This document shows, piece after piece, positions 33,846 to 43,121 of a DNA stretch of 64,000 bases. The stretch is from positions 72,552 to 136,551 of the forward strand of contig JBJXGV010000065.1 in the NCBI GenBank assembly GCA_046160485.1, written 5' to 3'. Origin of the DNA: JBJXGV01 sp046160485 (lineage in GTDB: Bacteria; Orphanbacterota; Orphanbacteria; JBJXGV01). Within the stretch, counting starts at the first letter, position 1. Each line of letters starts with the position of its first letter. Position numbers and translations under genes: made by a program. The notes under the pieces are model-generated. The model saw only the letters and a list, made by a program, of their open reading frames with translations. It was not told the origin of the DNA and did not search any database.

Positions 33846-35234
33846 TCAGTCGAAGAGCAGGCTGTACGCCTCGGTGACGCTGGCCCAAAGTTCGTGAGGC
33901 GCGCGCACGTTGACGAGCCGCCGCACAAGGTAGCCCGGGCGCAAGTAGAACTCCTTCACGGCGCGGCTATGCAGACGGTAGATCTCGTCGTTACTCACCG
34001 TCTGATTCTTCCAGATCGGCTTCGACTTCGCGGAATCCATCTGCATTGCGGTTTCGTCGACCCATCCGTGCTCGAGCGCGTCGTCGCGGAAGTTCGTGCC
34101 GAAGCGCGGCGTCGCGATGTTGAACGACGCGAAGTCGAGCCCGATCCGCTTCGCCAAATCGATCGTCTTCAGCGTCGATTCGCGCGGCTCCCCCGGCAGG
34201 CCGATCAGAAACGTCCCGACCGTGCGCAGCCGATGCTTGCGGCAGAGTTCGAGCGCGTGCGTCGTCTGCGCGGTGGTCGTGTTCTTCTTCAGATCCGTCA
34301 GCGTCTGGTCGTCCGCGGTCTCGATCCCGAACATCACCGTGTGGCAGCCGGCGCGCTTCATCGCCACGAGCATGTCGTCGGTGACGACGTCGACGCGCGA
34401 GAAACAGGTCCAGCCGATGTCGAGCTTCTCCTCGACGATCGTTCGGCAGAGCGTGAAGGTTCTCTGCTTGTTCACGCCGAACGTCTGGTCGCGAATGAAA
34501 AGCTCGTGAATGCCGAGCGCCGCGAGCGCGCGAATCTCGGCGACGACGCTCTCGATGTCGCGGAGCTTGAAGCCGAGCGTGCTGATCGGGCAAAAGGTGC
34601 ACGAGTACGGGCAGCCGAAATCCGTGAGAATCGTGCCGACCTTCCGCCGCAGCGCGAACGGAAAACTGTATCGATCCATGGGGAAAAGATGCCACTGCGG
34701 AACGGGCATCGAGAACTGGCCGTGGCCGTGGACCTCTTCGCCCTCGATGATCTGGCCGCCGTGGCGGTAGATCACGTTCTCGATGATCTGGCCGTTCGCT
34801 CCCTCGAGAAACGTCATGATGTCGGGCGTCGAGAAATCGAGTAGCGCCGCGTCGAGGAACGAGTGAAGCGCGAACGCGCGGCCCTTGAACTCGCGATAGA
34901 CGTCGCCCGAGCCGACGAAGAGCGCGCGCGGAGCAATCGCCTTGGCGTCGGAGAGAAAGCGCATGTCCGCTTCGTAGGACGGCGACGAGATCAAGAAGAT
35001 GACGACGTCGGGATCGAACTCTCGAATCCGCGCAAGACACGGCCCGGGTTCGAGCGACTCCGCGATCGCGTCGATGACGCGCAGTTCGTACGGCGCGACG
35101 AACCGGCCGCTCAGGTACGCGAGGTCGAGCGGGTGGTAGTAGTAGCGCGCCTTGGAAACCTTCGTGCAGTAGTAGTCGCGGAAGAACTTCCGGTCACCGG
35201 GAGGATTTAGGAGCAGCACTTTGCGAGCTGGCAT
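33846..35234 (-). CDS. B12-binding-type radical SAM protein
   Basis: A 462-residue radical SAM enzyme. Residues 1-170 form a cobalamin-binding-like Rossmann region (KVLLLNPPGDRKFFRDY, VVIFLISSPSYEADM, PRALFVGSGDVYREF), though the D-x-H-x-x-G motif is not evident, so B12 binding is uncertain. The radical SAM core begins with the CxxxCxxC cluster Cys208, Cys212, Cys215 in CPYSCTFCP. SAM-binding GIETADDQ and LPGEPRESTLKTID follow. Members of this large group modify lipids, tetrapyrroles or tRNA, and I cannot name the substrate. ATG 35234 is used. It is divergent from tyrA with a 134-bp gap. Confidence 0.88.
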   Translation of the reverse strand: MPARKVLLLNPPGDRKFFRDYYCTKVSKARYYYHPLDLAYLSGRFVAPYELRVIDAIAESLEPGPCLARIREFDPDVVIFLISSPSYEADMRFLSDAKAIAPRALFVGSGDVYREFKGRAFALHSFLDAALLDFSTPDIMTFLEGANGQIIENVIYRHGGQIIEGEEVHGHGQFSMPVPQWHLFPMDRYSFPFALRRKVGTILTDFGCPYSCTFCPISTLGFKLRDIESVVAEIRALAALGIHELFIRDQTFGVNKQRTFTLCRTIVEEKLDIGWTCFSRVDVVTDDMLVAMKRAGCHTVMFGIETADDQTLTDLKKNTTTAQTTHALELCRKHRLRTVGTFLIGLPGEPRESTLKTIDLAKRIGLDFASFNIATPRFGTNFRDDALEHGWVDETAMQMDSAKSKPIWKNQTVSNDEIYRLHSRAVKEFYLRPGYLVRRLVNVRAPHELWASVTEAYSLLFD

Positions 35235-35325
35235 TTCGCGAATGTATCAGAGGCCAAACGCCGCCACAAGGCGACGCAGTCGCACGCGAGGCGTCGAGCC
35301 GCTTCGCCCGAGCCGCTTCGCTTTC

Positions 35326-35355
35326 TTGACGGGGACTTAAGCGACTCCGTACACT
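35326..35355 (+). promoter_or_regulatory. Strong sigma-70-type promoter for tyrA
   Basis: TTGACG (35326-35331), an 18-base spacer and TACACT (35350-35355) lie 13 bases upstream of ATG 35369. The expected start site leaves a leader of about six bases, so the transcript is nearly leaderless. No SD is visible before the ATG. This is one of several similarly tight promoter-to-start arrangements in the window. Confidence 0.55.
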
Positions 35356-35368
35356 GGCCGCACCTCTG

Positions 35369-36607
35369 ATGGCGAAGAAGCCGCGCACGATCGTCTCACG
35401 TAAGAAATCGTCCAAAGGCGCCAGCACACCGCTCACTGCTCTTCGCGACGAGATTCGCACGATCGACGAGCGAATCGTCGAACTCGTCGGCGCGCGGCTC
35501 GCCCTTGCCGAGCGCATCGGTCGCGTGAAGGCGTCGACCGGCCAGCCGATCCGCGATTTCCAGACGGAAAAGCAGGTGCGCGCGCGCGCGGCGAGCCTCG
35601 CGCGGCGTGCGCGCCTCGACTTGCGCGTCGTCGAATCGATCTTCGATTCACTCATCGACGCCGCGGTGCGCGTGCAGGAGGAGATCCGAGAGACGTCGTA
35701 TTCGGGCGCGCGGCAGCGCGTGCTCATCGTCGGAGGCCGCGGCAAGATGGGGACGTGGCTTGCGCACTTCTTCCACGCGCAGGGCCACGCGGTCACGACG
35801 TTCGATCCCGCGGGCGGGCTCGAAGGTTTTCCGGCGGCGCCGACGCTGGCGGAGGGGCTCGCCGCCGCGCAGGTCGCGATCCTCGCGACGCCGCTCGAGG
35901 TAGCGCACGAGACGTTGCGCGCTACGCTCGCGCTCAGTCCGCGCGCGCTCGTCGCCGACATCTTCAGCCTCAAGTCCGCCGTCGCGCCGTTGATTCGCGA
36001 CGGCGTCGCATCGGGGTTGCGCATCGCGTCGATTCATCCGTTGTTCGGCCCTGACGCGCGTCTCCTCGCCGGCCGCACGCTCCTCGTGTGCGAAACCGGC
36101 GATCGCGCCGCATCGCGGCAGATCCGCGCGTTCTTCGAGCCGACGGCGCTCTCGATTCGCGATCTGTCGCTCGAGTCGCACGACCGCGTCATGGCGATCG
36201 TCCTCGGCCTCTCGCACGCGGTGAACCTGATTTTCTCGCGCGCGCTCGTCCGGACCGGCGTCGGTTTCCGCACGTTGCAGGACTTCGGCAGCTCGACGTT
36301 TCACAAGCAGGTTCGAACGGCCGCCGAGGTTGCCGCGGAGAACCCGGCGCTCTACCACGCGATTCAATGCCAGAATCACGAGAGCGGCGCGGCGCTCGGA
36401 CTTCTGACGGAAGTCACGCGCGAGTTCGTCGACGCCGCGCTCGATGCGGACCCGAGCGCGTTCATCGAAGAGATGAATCGGATGCGCGAGTGGTACGAGG
36501 AGCCGGGCGAGAAGAGTGCGCCCCGAGCCGCGCGCCGCACGCCGGCGCCATCCCGGACGCTGGCGCCGCCTCGCGCGACACGCCGGCGTAGAACGCCGCC
36601 CTCGTGA
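35369..36607 (+). CDS. tyrA: Chorismate mutase-prephenate dehydrogenase (T-protein)
   Basis: A bifunctional enzyme of tyrosine synthesis that isomerises chorismate to prephenate and oxidises it with NAD(P). A basic lead of 20 residues precedes the AroQ chorismate mutase helices (ALRDEIRTIDERIVELVGARLALAERIGRVKA, then DVVxx-type third helix VVESIFDSLIDAAVRVQEEIRE). The prephenate dehydrogenase part opens with VLIVGGRGKMGTWLAHFF, continues with DIFSLKSAVAPL and SIHPLFGPDARLLAGRTLLV, and has LGLSHAVNLIFS with the conserved His. The C-terminal 45 residues are Arg/Pro-rich and low in complexity. Overlap of its TGA with GTG 36604 couples it to a membrane protein of unrelated function. Confidence 0.93.
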   Translation: MAKKPRTIVSRKKSSKGASTPLTALRDEIRTIDERIVELVGARLALAERIGRVKASTGQPIRDFQTEKQVRARAASLARRARLDLRVVESIFDSLIDAAVRVQEEIRETSYSGARQRVLIVGGRGKMGTWLAHFFHAQGHAVTTFDPAGGLEGFPAAPTLAEGLAAAQVAILATPLEVAHETLRATLALSPRALVADIFSLKSAVAPLIRDGVASGLRIASIHPLFGPDARLLAGRTLLVCETGDRAASRQIRAFFEPTALSIRDLSLESHDRVMAIVLGLSHAVNLIFSRALVRTGVGFRTLQDFGSSTFHKQVRTAAEVAAENPALYHAIQCQNHESGAALGLLTEVTREFVDAALDADPSAFIEEMNRMREWYEEPGEKSAPRAARRTPAPSRTLAPPRATRRRRTPPS

Positions 36608-38364
36608 TCGCGCGCCTGGCTCCGGCGATCGTGATCGCGATCGCGTTGGCGCGCGGCGTGTTTCTTCTCCCGACGCCGTACGTCGACTGGATGCACGACG
36701 AGACATACTTCGTCGCGCTCGCACTCGAGCACGGCGCAAATGCGGGTGGCGGCGCAGCGAACGGCCCCACCGCGCCGCTCTACGCGAACGACACGTTGTT
36801 TCAAGAATTCAAGCCGGCGTTTCCCGTTCCGTACATTGCGATCGTCGACGTCGCGACGCGGTGGCTCGGCTCGCCGGAAGCGGCGCAGCGCTGGATTCCC
36901 GCGGTACTCCTCGCGATTTTCCTCGGCGGGATTTACGCGCTGACGCGCCGCCTCACCAGATGCGTCGTCGCGGGGCTCGCCGCCGCGCTGATTGCCGCGC
37001 ACCCATGGCCGTCCACGTTCCTCGTGAGCTTCGGCGTGTTGCCGGGGCGCCTTCTGCCGCGCGACATCACGACCGCGCTCTTGCCGTGGCTGCTTTTGCT
37101 CACGTTGAACGGCTCGCGGCGCATTCCGTTTCTGCTCGCCGGCCTCCTCACGGCGATCCATCCGATCTCCGCGCCGCACGTTTGGCTGCTCATCGCGGCG
37201 TCCGGCCTCGCGGCGCGCACGCTCACGCTGCGCGACGTTCTCGCCGGCGCGGCCCTCTTCGTCGCGGGGGCGCTCCCCTACCTCGTCGCGCTCATGCGCC
37301 TGCCCGATCTTTCGCCGCCGCCGATCGAACTCGTCAACCTTCGGATGTCGTACGTCCTCCCGCCGCCGATCGGCCAACTCGCGCGCTTCGTGCTCCTGCA
37401 GCTTGCGCCGCTTGCACTCATCGGCGGGATCGGCATTGCGAAGGGACGCTTCGCGAGGCCGCACCAGCGCGCGCTCTGGGCGATTGCCGCCGCCGCCGCC
37501 GTGCTCGCGGCGCTCACGCCGCTCACCGCCGCCGTGCACGAGCTGCTTCCCTTTCAACCGATACGCGCCGCGCTCTATCTCTATCTGCCGTTCATCATCG
37601 GCGCGGGAGCGCTCATCGCACGGCTCGTCGGGCGCCAGACCCGACCCCTCGGTGAATCGCCGACGGAGACTCCCGCGCCCGGGCGACGCAACGCCGTCGC
37701 CGTCGCGGCGGGAGCGCTCATCCTGGGATTCCTCGCGAATCAGGCGCGGCCGATCGAGGAGCCCGGGCGAATCGCGTACACACTCGGAGCGCGCGGCGCC
37801 GCGCTCGCGGCCGTCGAGCAGATCACACGCGTCGCGAACGCCGTGCGTCCGATCGACGCACTCGGACAACTCGCCGCGCGTGCGGGCCTCGCCGAACGGC
37901 CGCAGAACTTTCTCCTCAACACCGACCCGGCGTCGATGCGCGAAGTCCTCGCCGCGTCGTGTGTCGATGTCGGCGGCGATCGCGCGCCGTTCCTCGAACT
38001 CGCCCGTTTCGCGCGCGAGCAATCGGCCCCCGGCGACAACTTCATGATCCCGCCGGTCGGCCTCGACCACTTTCGCGTCCACGCGCGCCGCGGAATCTAC
38101 GGGTGCTGGAAAGACGGCGGCGTGATTCTCTTCTCCGAGCGCTACGCCGCGCTCTGGAACACGCGATTCTCCGAACTCGTGCGACTCTACTCGCGCCACG
38201 ACGCCGCGGGCTTCGCGCGGCACCTCGACTCGGGCGACGTGCGGTTTGTGGTATGCGACGCACGCAAACCGCGCCTACAATTTCCCGTGGCCTTCGAGAA
38301 CACGCGTTTCATCGTCTATGGCGGTTGGAATTCCGGCGAACCGCCGCACGGCACGCAGCATTGA
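36604..38364 (+). CDS. GT-C-like polytopic membrane protein
   Basis: A 586-residue inner-membrane protein with about ten hydrophobic segments. A first acidic loop WMHDETYFVALALEHG follows TM1, a position used by GT-C glycosyltransferases for the catalytic Asp/Glu. The last 200 residues form a soluble periplasmic-looking domain (from AARAGLAERPQNFLLN on) that includes GIYGCWKDGG and ends PRLQFPVAFENTRF-like strands. GTG 36604 is inside the GTGA overlap with the tyrA stop. Substrate is unknown. A sugar-transferring role is plausible because of the loop and because the adjacent gene is a membrane phosphotransferase-like enzyme. It may also be a non-enzymatic member of the superfamily. Confidence 0.72.
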   Translation: MIARLAPAIVIAIALARGVFLLPTPYVDWMHDETYFVALALEHGANAGGGAANGPTAPLYANDTLFQEFKPAFPVPYIAIVDVATRWLGSPEAAQRWIPAVLLAIFLGGIYALTRRLTRCVVAGLAAALIAAHPWPSTFLVSFGVLPGRLLPRDITTALLPWLLLLTLNGSRRIPFLLAGLLTAIHPISAPHVWLLIAASGLAARTLTLRDVLAGAALFVAGALPYLVALMRLPDLSPPPIELVNLRMSYVLPPPIGQLARFVLLQLAPLALIGGIGIAKGRFARPHQRALWAIAAAAAVLAALTPLTAAVHELLPFQPIRAALYLYLPFIIGAGALIARLVGRQTRPLGESPTETPAPGRRNAVAVAAGALILGFLANQARPIEEPGRIAYTLGARGAALAAVEQITRVANAVRPIDALGQLAARAGLAERPQNFLLNTDPASMREVLAASCVDVGGDRAPFLELARFAREQSAPGDNFMIPPVGLDHFRVHARRGIYGCWKDGGVILFSERYAALWNTRFSELVRLYSRHDAAGFARHLDSGDVRFVVCDARKPRLQFPVAFENTRFIVYGGWNSGEPPHGTQH

Positions 38365-38399
38365 ACTTCGACTCGCACCTTTGATGCGCCGCGCTCGCA

Positions 38400-40445
38400 A
38401 TGAATCGCGCTAGCGGCTGGGTCAGCGTCGCGCGTGCGTTCGTCATCGCGACGAGCGTGCTCGCGGTTACGCGCGCGATCTACGACGTCGCGCTCATCGC
38501 GCGCCGCGAGCCGCTCGCCGATGCGCTGGCGCTCTTTCCGCACGCCGTGTGGGGCGGGGCGGCGTTCGTCGCGCTCGCGCTGTTTCCCGTGGGACTGGTG
38601 GCCGCGATCGCATCACGCGGTGATCGCGGCGCGAACGAGACGACGAGTCCGGCTCACGCAAAGCCGCGCCGCCGCGGCATCGCCCCGCTTGCGATTCTCT
38701 TCGCGATCGGCGCCGCACTGCTCATCGCGCTCGAGATCTGGCTGCGGCTCTTCGAGCGCGTCGAAATCTCGCCGGGCCCGCCGCCCGCGCGCGCGCTTTT
38801 CACGGGCGCGATCGCGAAATCCGCGGGCCTCTTCGCGGTTCTCGCAGGTGTACTCCTAGCCGCGTTCGGCGCGGTCGCTCGCGGAACGGGCGCGAGATCG
38901 CCGGGCTCGCGCACCACCGCGTTCGCCGTCGTCGCCGCACTCGCGCTCGCCGGCGCGAGCGTTCCCGCGTCGACGCTTCTTGCGCGCCGCGCCGCGAAGC
39001 CCGCGATGCCAGCCGCGCGCGCGACTTCGTCGCTCGCTGACCCGGCGCGCAAACCACCCAACATTCTCTTGATCGTGATGGACACGGTGCGCGCCGACGC
39101 GCTCGCCAGCTACGGTTTGCCTCTCGACGCGACGCCGACAATCGATCGCGTTGCGCGCTCCGGCGTCACCTACGCGAACGCCTCCGCCACGGCGCCGTGG
39201 ACGCTCCCGTCTCACGCCTCGCTCTTCACCGGCCTCTACCCGAGCGAGCACGGCGCGCATTACGGCCACCTTCATCTCGACGACGACGTCACGACGATGG
39301 CCGAACTTCTCTCCGGACTGGGTTACGCGACAATCGGATTCTCGAAGAAGACGTGGCTCTCGCGCGAGATGGGAACGCTTCAGGGATTCGACGCGTACCG
39401 CGACTTCCGGCTCCCCGAGCCGCGCGAGCGACTTTTCGCGGCGCGGCTGCGCGCGAGCGTACGCGACATCACGCGCGGCCGCCCGCTGCGCCACAAGGAC
39501 GCGGGCGGCGCCGCGATCGCATCCGCCGCGTCGGCGTGGATTCGCGAACACGCCGAAGAAGGCGCGCCACCGTTCTTCCTCTTCATGAATCTCAACGAAG
39601 CGCACCTGCCGTTTATCCCGCAGCGCCCCGATTTTCTACGCTACGCGCGGCGTCTTCCGGGGAATGCCGCGATGGCGACGAATCTCGATTCGATGCTGTT
39701 CATCGCGGGGGAAGTCCAGCTCGGCCGCGAAGACCTCGCGCTCTTGGCATCGCTCTACGTCGGCGAAATCGCATACGTCGATCGCCAGATTGCGACCGTC
39801 ATCGCCGCGCTCGAGGAGACCGCCGCCTTCGACAACACGATCGTCATCATCACGTCGGACCACGGGGAAAACATCGGCGATCACGGCCTCATGGGGCACG
39901 TGCTCTGCGTGTACGACACGTTGATCAAAGTGCCGCTCGTCGTGCGCTACCCGGCGCGCTTTCCCGCCAACGTCATCGACGAACGACTCGTGCAGCTTAC
40001 GGACGTGCTGCCGACGATCGTCGACATCGTCGACCCCGAGGCCGCCGCACTGCTGCCGCCGCTCTCGGGCAGAAGCCTTCTCTCCGCCGAGTCGCGCGGC
40101 TTCGCGGTCACCGAGTATCAGCGGCCCGACAGCTACCTCGAGCGATTCCCGGAGCGATTCCCGAACTTCGACACGGCTCCGTACCGGCGGGATCTGATTT
40201 CGCTTTCGGCCGGCGCGCTCAAACTGATCGAGGGTTCGGATGGACGGCGCGAGCTGTACGACCTCGCGCTCGATCCGGGAGAACGCGCCGACATCGCGCC
40301 GCGCGACACCGTTCGCGTCGCGGACCTCTCTCGCGCGCTCGCGAATTTTCGCACGCGGCTCGGGCGGCGCGCCGACGACGCCGCCGCGCCGGCACTCGAC
40401 GCGGAAACCCGCGAGGAACTGCGCAGCCTCGGGTACATCCAGTAG
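38400..40445 (+). CDS. Alkaline-phosphatase-superfamily membrane enzyme (sulfatase fold, Thr nucleophile)
   Basis: A 681-residue protein. Residues 1-215 carry about five TM segments. The remainder is a sulfatase-fold domain: NILLIVMDTVRADALASYG (first metal Asp), the nucleophile region PWTLPSHASLFTG, then ITSDHGENIGDHGLMGH (second metal pair) and LYDLALDPGE. At the nucleophile position the formylglycine motif C/S-x-P-x-R is absent. Thr268 with PSH follows instead, as in phosphoglycerol or phosphoethanolamine transferases, so sulfatase activity is unlikely. It may modify a surface glycan or lipid made by the adjacent GT-C-like enzyme. ATG 38400 follows the previous gene by 35 bases. A long hairpin lies 23 bases after its stop. 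Confidence 0.85.
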   Translation: MNRASGWVSVARAFVIATSVLAVTRAIYDVALIARREPLADALALFPHAVWGGAAFVALALFPVGLVAAIASRGDRGANETTSPAHAKPRRRGIAPLAILFAIGAALLIALEIWLRLFERVEISPGPPPARALFTGAIAKSAGLFAVLAGVLLAAFGAVARGTGARSPGSRTTAFAVVAALALAGASVPASTLLARRAAKPAMPAARATSSLADPARKPPNILLIVMDTVRADALASYGLPLDATPTIDRVARSGVTYANASATAPWTLPSHASLFTGLYPSEHGAHYGHLHLDDDVTTMAELLSGLGYATIGFSKKTWLSREMGTLQGFDAYRDFRLPEPRERLFAARLRASVRDITRGRPLRHKDAGGAAIASAASAWIREHAEEGAPPFFLFMNLNEAHLPFIPQRPDFLRYARRLPGNAAMATNLDSMLFIAGEVQLGREDLALLASLYVGEIAYVDRQIATVIAALEETAAFDNTIVIITSDHGENIGDHGLMGHVLCVYDTLIKVPLVVRYPARFPANVIDERLVQLTDVLPTIVDIVDPEAAALLPPLSGRSLLSAESRGFAVTEYQRPDSYLERFPERFPNFDTAPYRRDLISLSAGALKLIEGSDGRRELYDLALDPGERADIAPRDTVRVADLSRALANFRTRLGRRADDAAAPALDAETREELRSLGYIQ

Positions 40446-40468
40446 ATCGCGGCGCGATCCAAATAGAC

Positions 40469-40496
40469 GAGGGCGCGGCCTTTCGACCGCGCCCTC
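40469..40496. terminator. Hairpin between convergent genes
   Basis: GAGGGCGCGG (40469-40478) and CCGCGCCCTC (40487-40496) form a perfect ten-base stem with an eight-base loop, 23 bases after the stop at 40445 and 72 bases before the convergent stop at 40569. There is no T-run. By position and strength it is probably a bidirectional terminator. The remaining 72 bases show nothing else. Confidence 0.55.
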
Positions 40497-40568
40497 TCGC
40501 ATCGTAGCCGGTTCTGGCGTCCACTCAGAAACCGTACCCTCGACGCGCGTTCTGTGCGTGACTCGAAT

Positions 40569-41651
40569 CTAGAAGCTGAGTCCTTCCGTGAGTCCGGTAT
40601 CGCCTTCGCAGTTCGCCGACCACGCGCCTTCGAACGAGCCTGACTTCATCCCTAAGCGTTCGCCGACCTGGAACGCGCCTTTGAACTCTCCGTCGAGTCG
40701 CCCGCCGCGGCCGATCCACATTCCTTCGAACGCGCCGCCGCCGAGTCCGTCGAGCGTGTACGTGCCGCGCAGAATGCCGCGGAAGTCGCCGCTTGCGGAG
40801 ATGTACTTGCCAAAGAGAACGCGCGTGCCGTCTTCCTTCTCGCCGAAGTGGCCGCGCATGAATCCGGCGGGCCGGCCGTCCGCCTCGACCCACACGCCGC
40901 CGAACGCGCCGCGGTTCGACTCGCCGTTCATCCGCCAATAGCCGCGCATGTAGCCGTTCCCGCACGGCAGAGCGGCTCGAGCACGCGACAGGAACGACAC
41001 TTGGTTTCCTAGCGCGTCGACGTCGATCACCTCGGAGAGGCCGTCGAGCTGCGCGATCTCGTAGGATTTCGTGAGCGGTCCCGTCGTGAGCGTGATCGTG
41101 TTGGGAATCGGATCCGCGTCGTCCTTCGGCGTGTAGATGCGAAGCAGCAGTCCGTCATGATCGACGCTCGTCGTGCTCGTGAAGTTGATCTCGCGGCGGT
41201 TGCCGTCCGGCCGCACTATGGAGTCGCCGGGGCGTTCGAAGCGAATCACGCGCTGCACCTTCACCGCGCCGCGCAAGAGCGAGATCGAACCGCTCCAATC
41301 CGTCGCGACCGTGTTCGTGGAATCGTCGTCGAGGACGCCCCACACGATTCGCAGGAAGTGAACGTCGAACGAAGGACTCGCCTCGAGCGAGGCTTCGTCG
41401 ACGAGCCCGCCGTCGAGCGCGTCCTCCTCTTCGTTCTTGATCTTCAGAAGAATGGGGTCGCCGAAGTTCGGCGACTCGGTGTCCTGCGTGTAGCCGCCGT
41501 TCTCACTCGAGAGGTCGAGATTCTCGAACTCGTTGCCCGTGTCGTCCGTGTTTGCCGGCGACGACGGATTCGAGTCGCCGAGGCATCCGGCGAATCCGAT
41601 GGCCGCAGCCAGCACCGCCGGCACTCCGAGGTTCTGGAAGATCCGCTTCAT
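40569..41651 (-). CDS. Lipoprotein with Gly/aromatic (MORN-like) repeats
   Basis: A 360-residue lipoprotein. AAGGAGAG precedes ATG 41651, and the signal peptide ends at AAIGFAGC followed by a Ser/Asn/Asp spacer. Residues 40-235 are an acidic beta-rich domain with DVHFLRIVWGVL and RFERPGDSIVRPDG. The last 120 residues are repeats of the form GxF-G-x-W or GxMRGxW: GYMRGYWRMNG, GAFGGVWVE, GFMRGHFGEK, VLFGKYIS, GDFRGILRGTY, GAFEGMWIG, GEFKGAF and GSFEGAWSA. Spacing is about 15-23 residues, so these resemble MORN or beta-helix rungs more than any named domain. Function is unknown. It is divergent from the RlmI-like gene. Confidence 0.75.
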   Translation of the reverse strand: MKRIFQNLGVPAVLAAAIGFAGCLGDSNPSSPANTDDTGNEFENLDLSSENGGYTQDTESPNFGDPILLKIKNEEEDALDGGLVDEASLEASPSFDVHFLRIVWGVLDDDSTNTVATDWSGSISLLRGAVKVQRVIRFERPGDSIVRPDGNRREINFTSTTSVDHDGLLLRIYTPKDDADPIPNTITLTTGPLTKSYEIAQLDGLSEVIDVDALGNQVSFLSRARAALPCGNGYMRGYWRMNGESNRGAFGGVWVEADGRPAGFMRGHFGEKEDGTRVLFGKYISASGDFRGILRGTYTLDGLGGGAFEGMWIGRGGRLDGEFKGAFQVGERLGMKSGSFEGAWSANCEGDTGLTEGLSF

Positions 41652-41948
41652 CTGCTCTCTCCTTCTTCGTTGTTGCGCGCGTTGCCCGCAGGGGATTCCG
41701 TTGGAGCTTTGTCGCGGGCGATCGGTTATCTTCGCCCGGCTCGAACCGCTCGATCGACGTTCCGTGGTGACGTAAGGCAAGGAGAATGCCACCGGCGCTC
41801 GCGCAAACAAGAACGTCAAGCTACTGTAAAGACGCAACTTACGAACAGACTCGCATTTCGCAGCAGATCTGGCGGCGGCGGCGGCGGACCGGAAGGTGCA
41901 CGCCGCGTCCGCATCGGAACGCACCCGAGGAAAGAACTCGAGCAAAAA
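41652..41948. other. 297-bp divergent intergenic region
   Basis: The gap lies between a lipoprotein gene (minus) and the RlmI-like gene (plus). It holds a short run of GGC triplets near 41870-41883 and a GAGGAAAG about 17 bases before ATG 41949, which is rather distant for an SD. A reading frame from 41786 with AAGGAG just before its ATG overlaps the RlmI gene in another frame and is probably not used. No clear promoter pair is visible. Confidence 0.5.
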
Positions 41949-43121
41949 ATGAAGACGCTGACAGTCAAGAAGGGGCACGACGAACGGCTCCTGCGCGGGC
42001 ATCCGTGGATTTTTTCGAACGAGGTGGCCGAGTCGCCACGTGTCTTTCGCGCCGGCGAGATCGTGCACGTCATCGCGTCGCGCGGCGCAACGCTCGGCAC
42101 GGCGTACGTCAATCCGCGCTCGCTCATTCTCGCGCGCCTCGTCGCGAACGATCGCGTCGAGGTCGACGCCGAATTCTTTCGGGAGCGCATCGCCGCCGCA
42201 CTCGCGCGGCGCGAGCGCCTCATCCCCGGCCTCTCGTCGTATCGCCTGATCTACAGCGAGGGCGACCGCCTCTCCGGGCTCATCGTCGATCGCTTCGAGG
42301 ATCAGCTCGTCGTGCAGACGCACACGCTCGGAATGGACATGCGGCTCGAGATGATTCGCGACGCACTCGTCGAGGTCGTGCGTCCGCGCGCGATCATCGA
42401 GCGCAACGAGGCCTACGCGCGCACGCTCGAAGGACTCGAGCCTCGCACCGGAGTGATCTTCGGCGAGACCGACGGCCACGCAAGCGTCGATGAAGAGGGC
42501 ACGCACATCGCGATCGATCTACTCCACGGCCAGAAGACGGGGTACTACTTCGATCAGCGCGTCAACCGGACGATGCTCCGAGGACTCGTCGATGGGCGCC
42601 GCGTGCTCGACCTTTTCTGCTACGTCGGCTCTTGGTCGCTCGCGGCGCTTCGGTATGGCGCGCGCGAAACGCTCGGCATCGATAGCTCGGGGTCGGCCAT
42701 CGCGCACGCGAGCGCGAACGCCGAACGCGCCGGCGCCGCCGGCAAGGCGCGCTGGGAAGAATCGGATGTCGAAAACGCGCTCGACCGCCTCGCCCTCGCC
42801 GGCGACCGCTTCGGCGTCGTCGTGATCGATCCCCCCGCGTACGTGAAGAGCCGCAAGAAACTCTTCGCGGGGATTCGGAAGTACCGAATCGTGAACCAGA
42901 AGGCGATCGCGCTCATCGAGCGCGGCGGATTTCTCGTGACGTCGTCGTGTTCGTACCACGCGAGCACGGAGGAATTCCTCGGCGCGATCGCGGAGGCGGC
43001 GCAGAAAGCGGGACGCCGCGCGGAACTCGTGCGCACCGGAACGATGCCCGCCGACCATCCGATACCGGTCGGGATGCGCGAGGCCGATTACCTCAAGTGC
43101 TTCGTGCTGGAGATTCTGTAG
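41949..43121 (+). CDS. rlmI: RlmI-family rRNA cytosine methyltransferase (PUA + SAM)
   Basis: Probable 23S rRNA m5C methyltransferase of the RlmI/YccW type. The 390-residue length matches E. coli RlmI (396). The PUA part begins with KKGHDERLLRGHPWIFSNEV, followed by GTAYVNPRSLILARL and YSEGDRLSGLIVDRF. The central domain has VIFGETDG and YYFDQRVNR, and the SAM site has VLDLFCYVGSWSLAA (motif I), then VVIDPPAYVKSRK (D-P-P-A) and SSCSYHAS for the catalytic C-S-x-H region. The frame is open to 41157, but ATG 41949 matches the family start. Its 3' end overlaps the convergent ferredoxin gene by 29 bases. Confidence 0.92.
   Translation: MKTLTVKKGHDERLLRGHPWIFSNEVAESPRVFRAGEIVHVIASRGATLGTAYVNPRSLILARLVANDRVEVDAEFFRERIAAALARRERLIPGLSSYRLIYSEGDRLSGLIVDRFEDQLVVQTHTLGMDMRLEMIRDALVEVVRPRAIIERNEAYARTLEGLEPRTGVIFGETDGHASVDEEGTHIAIDLLHGQKTGYYFDQRVNRTMLRGLVDGRRVLDLFCYVGSWSLAALRYGARETLGIDSSGSAIAHASANAERAGAAGKARWEESDVENALDRLALAGDRFGVVVIDPPAYVKSRKKLFAGIRKYRIVNQKAIALIERGGFLVTSSCSYHASTEEFLGAIAEAAQKAGRRAELVRTGTMPADHPIPVGMREADYLKCFVLEIL

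Noticed and set aside
36376..38223. A 615-codon open frame on the minus strand
   Set aside because: Antisense to the GT-C-like membrane protein, with a charged low-complexity composition typical of shadow frames.
41786..42493. Frame starting behind AAGGAG in the gap before the rlmI-like gene
   Set aside because: It overlaps most of the rlmI-like gene in another frame and is Arg-rich. SD-to-ATG distance is only about two bases.
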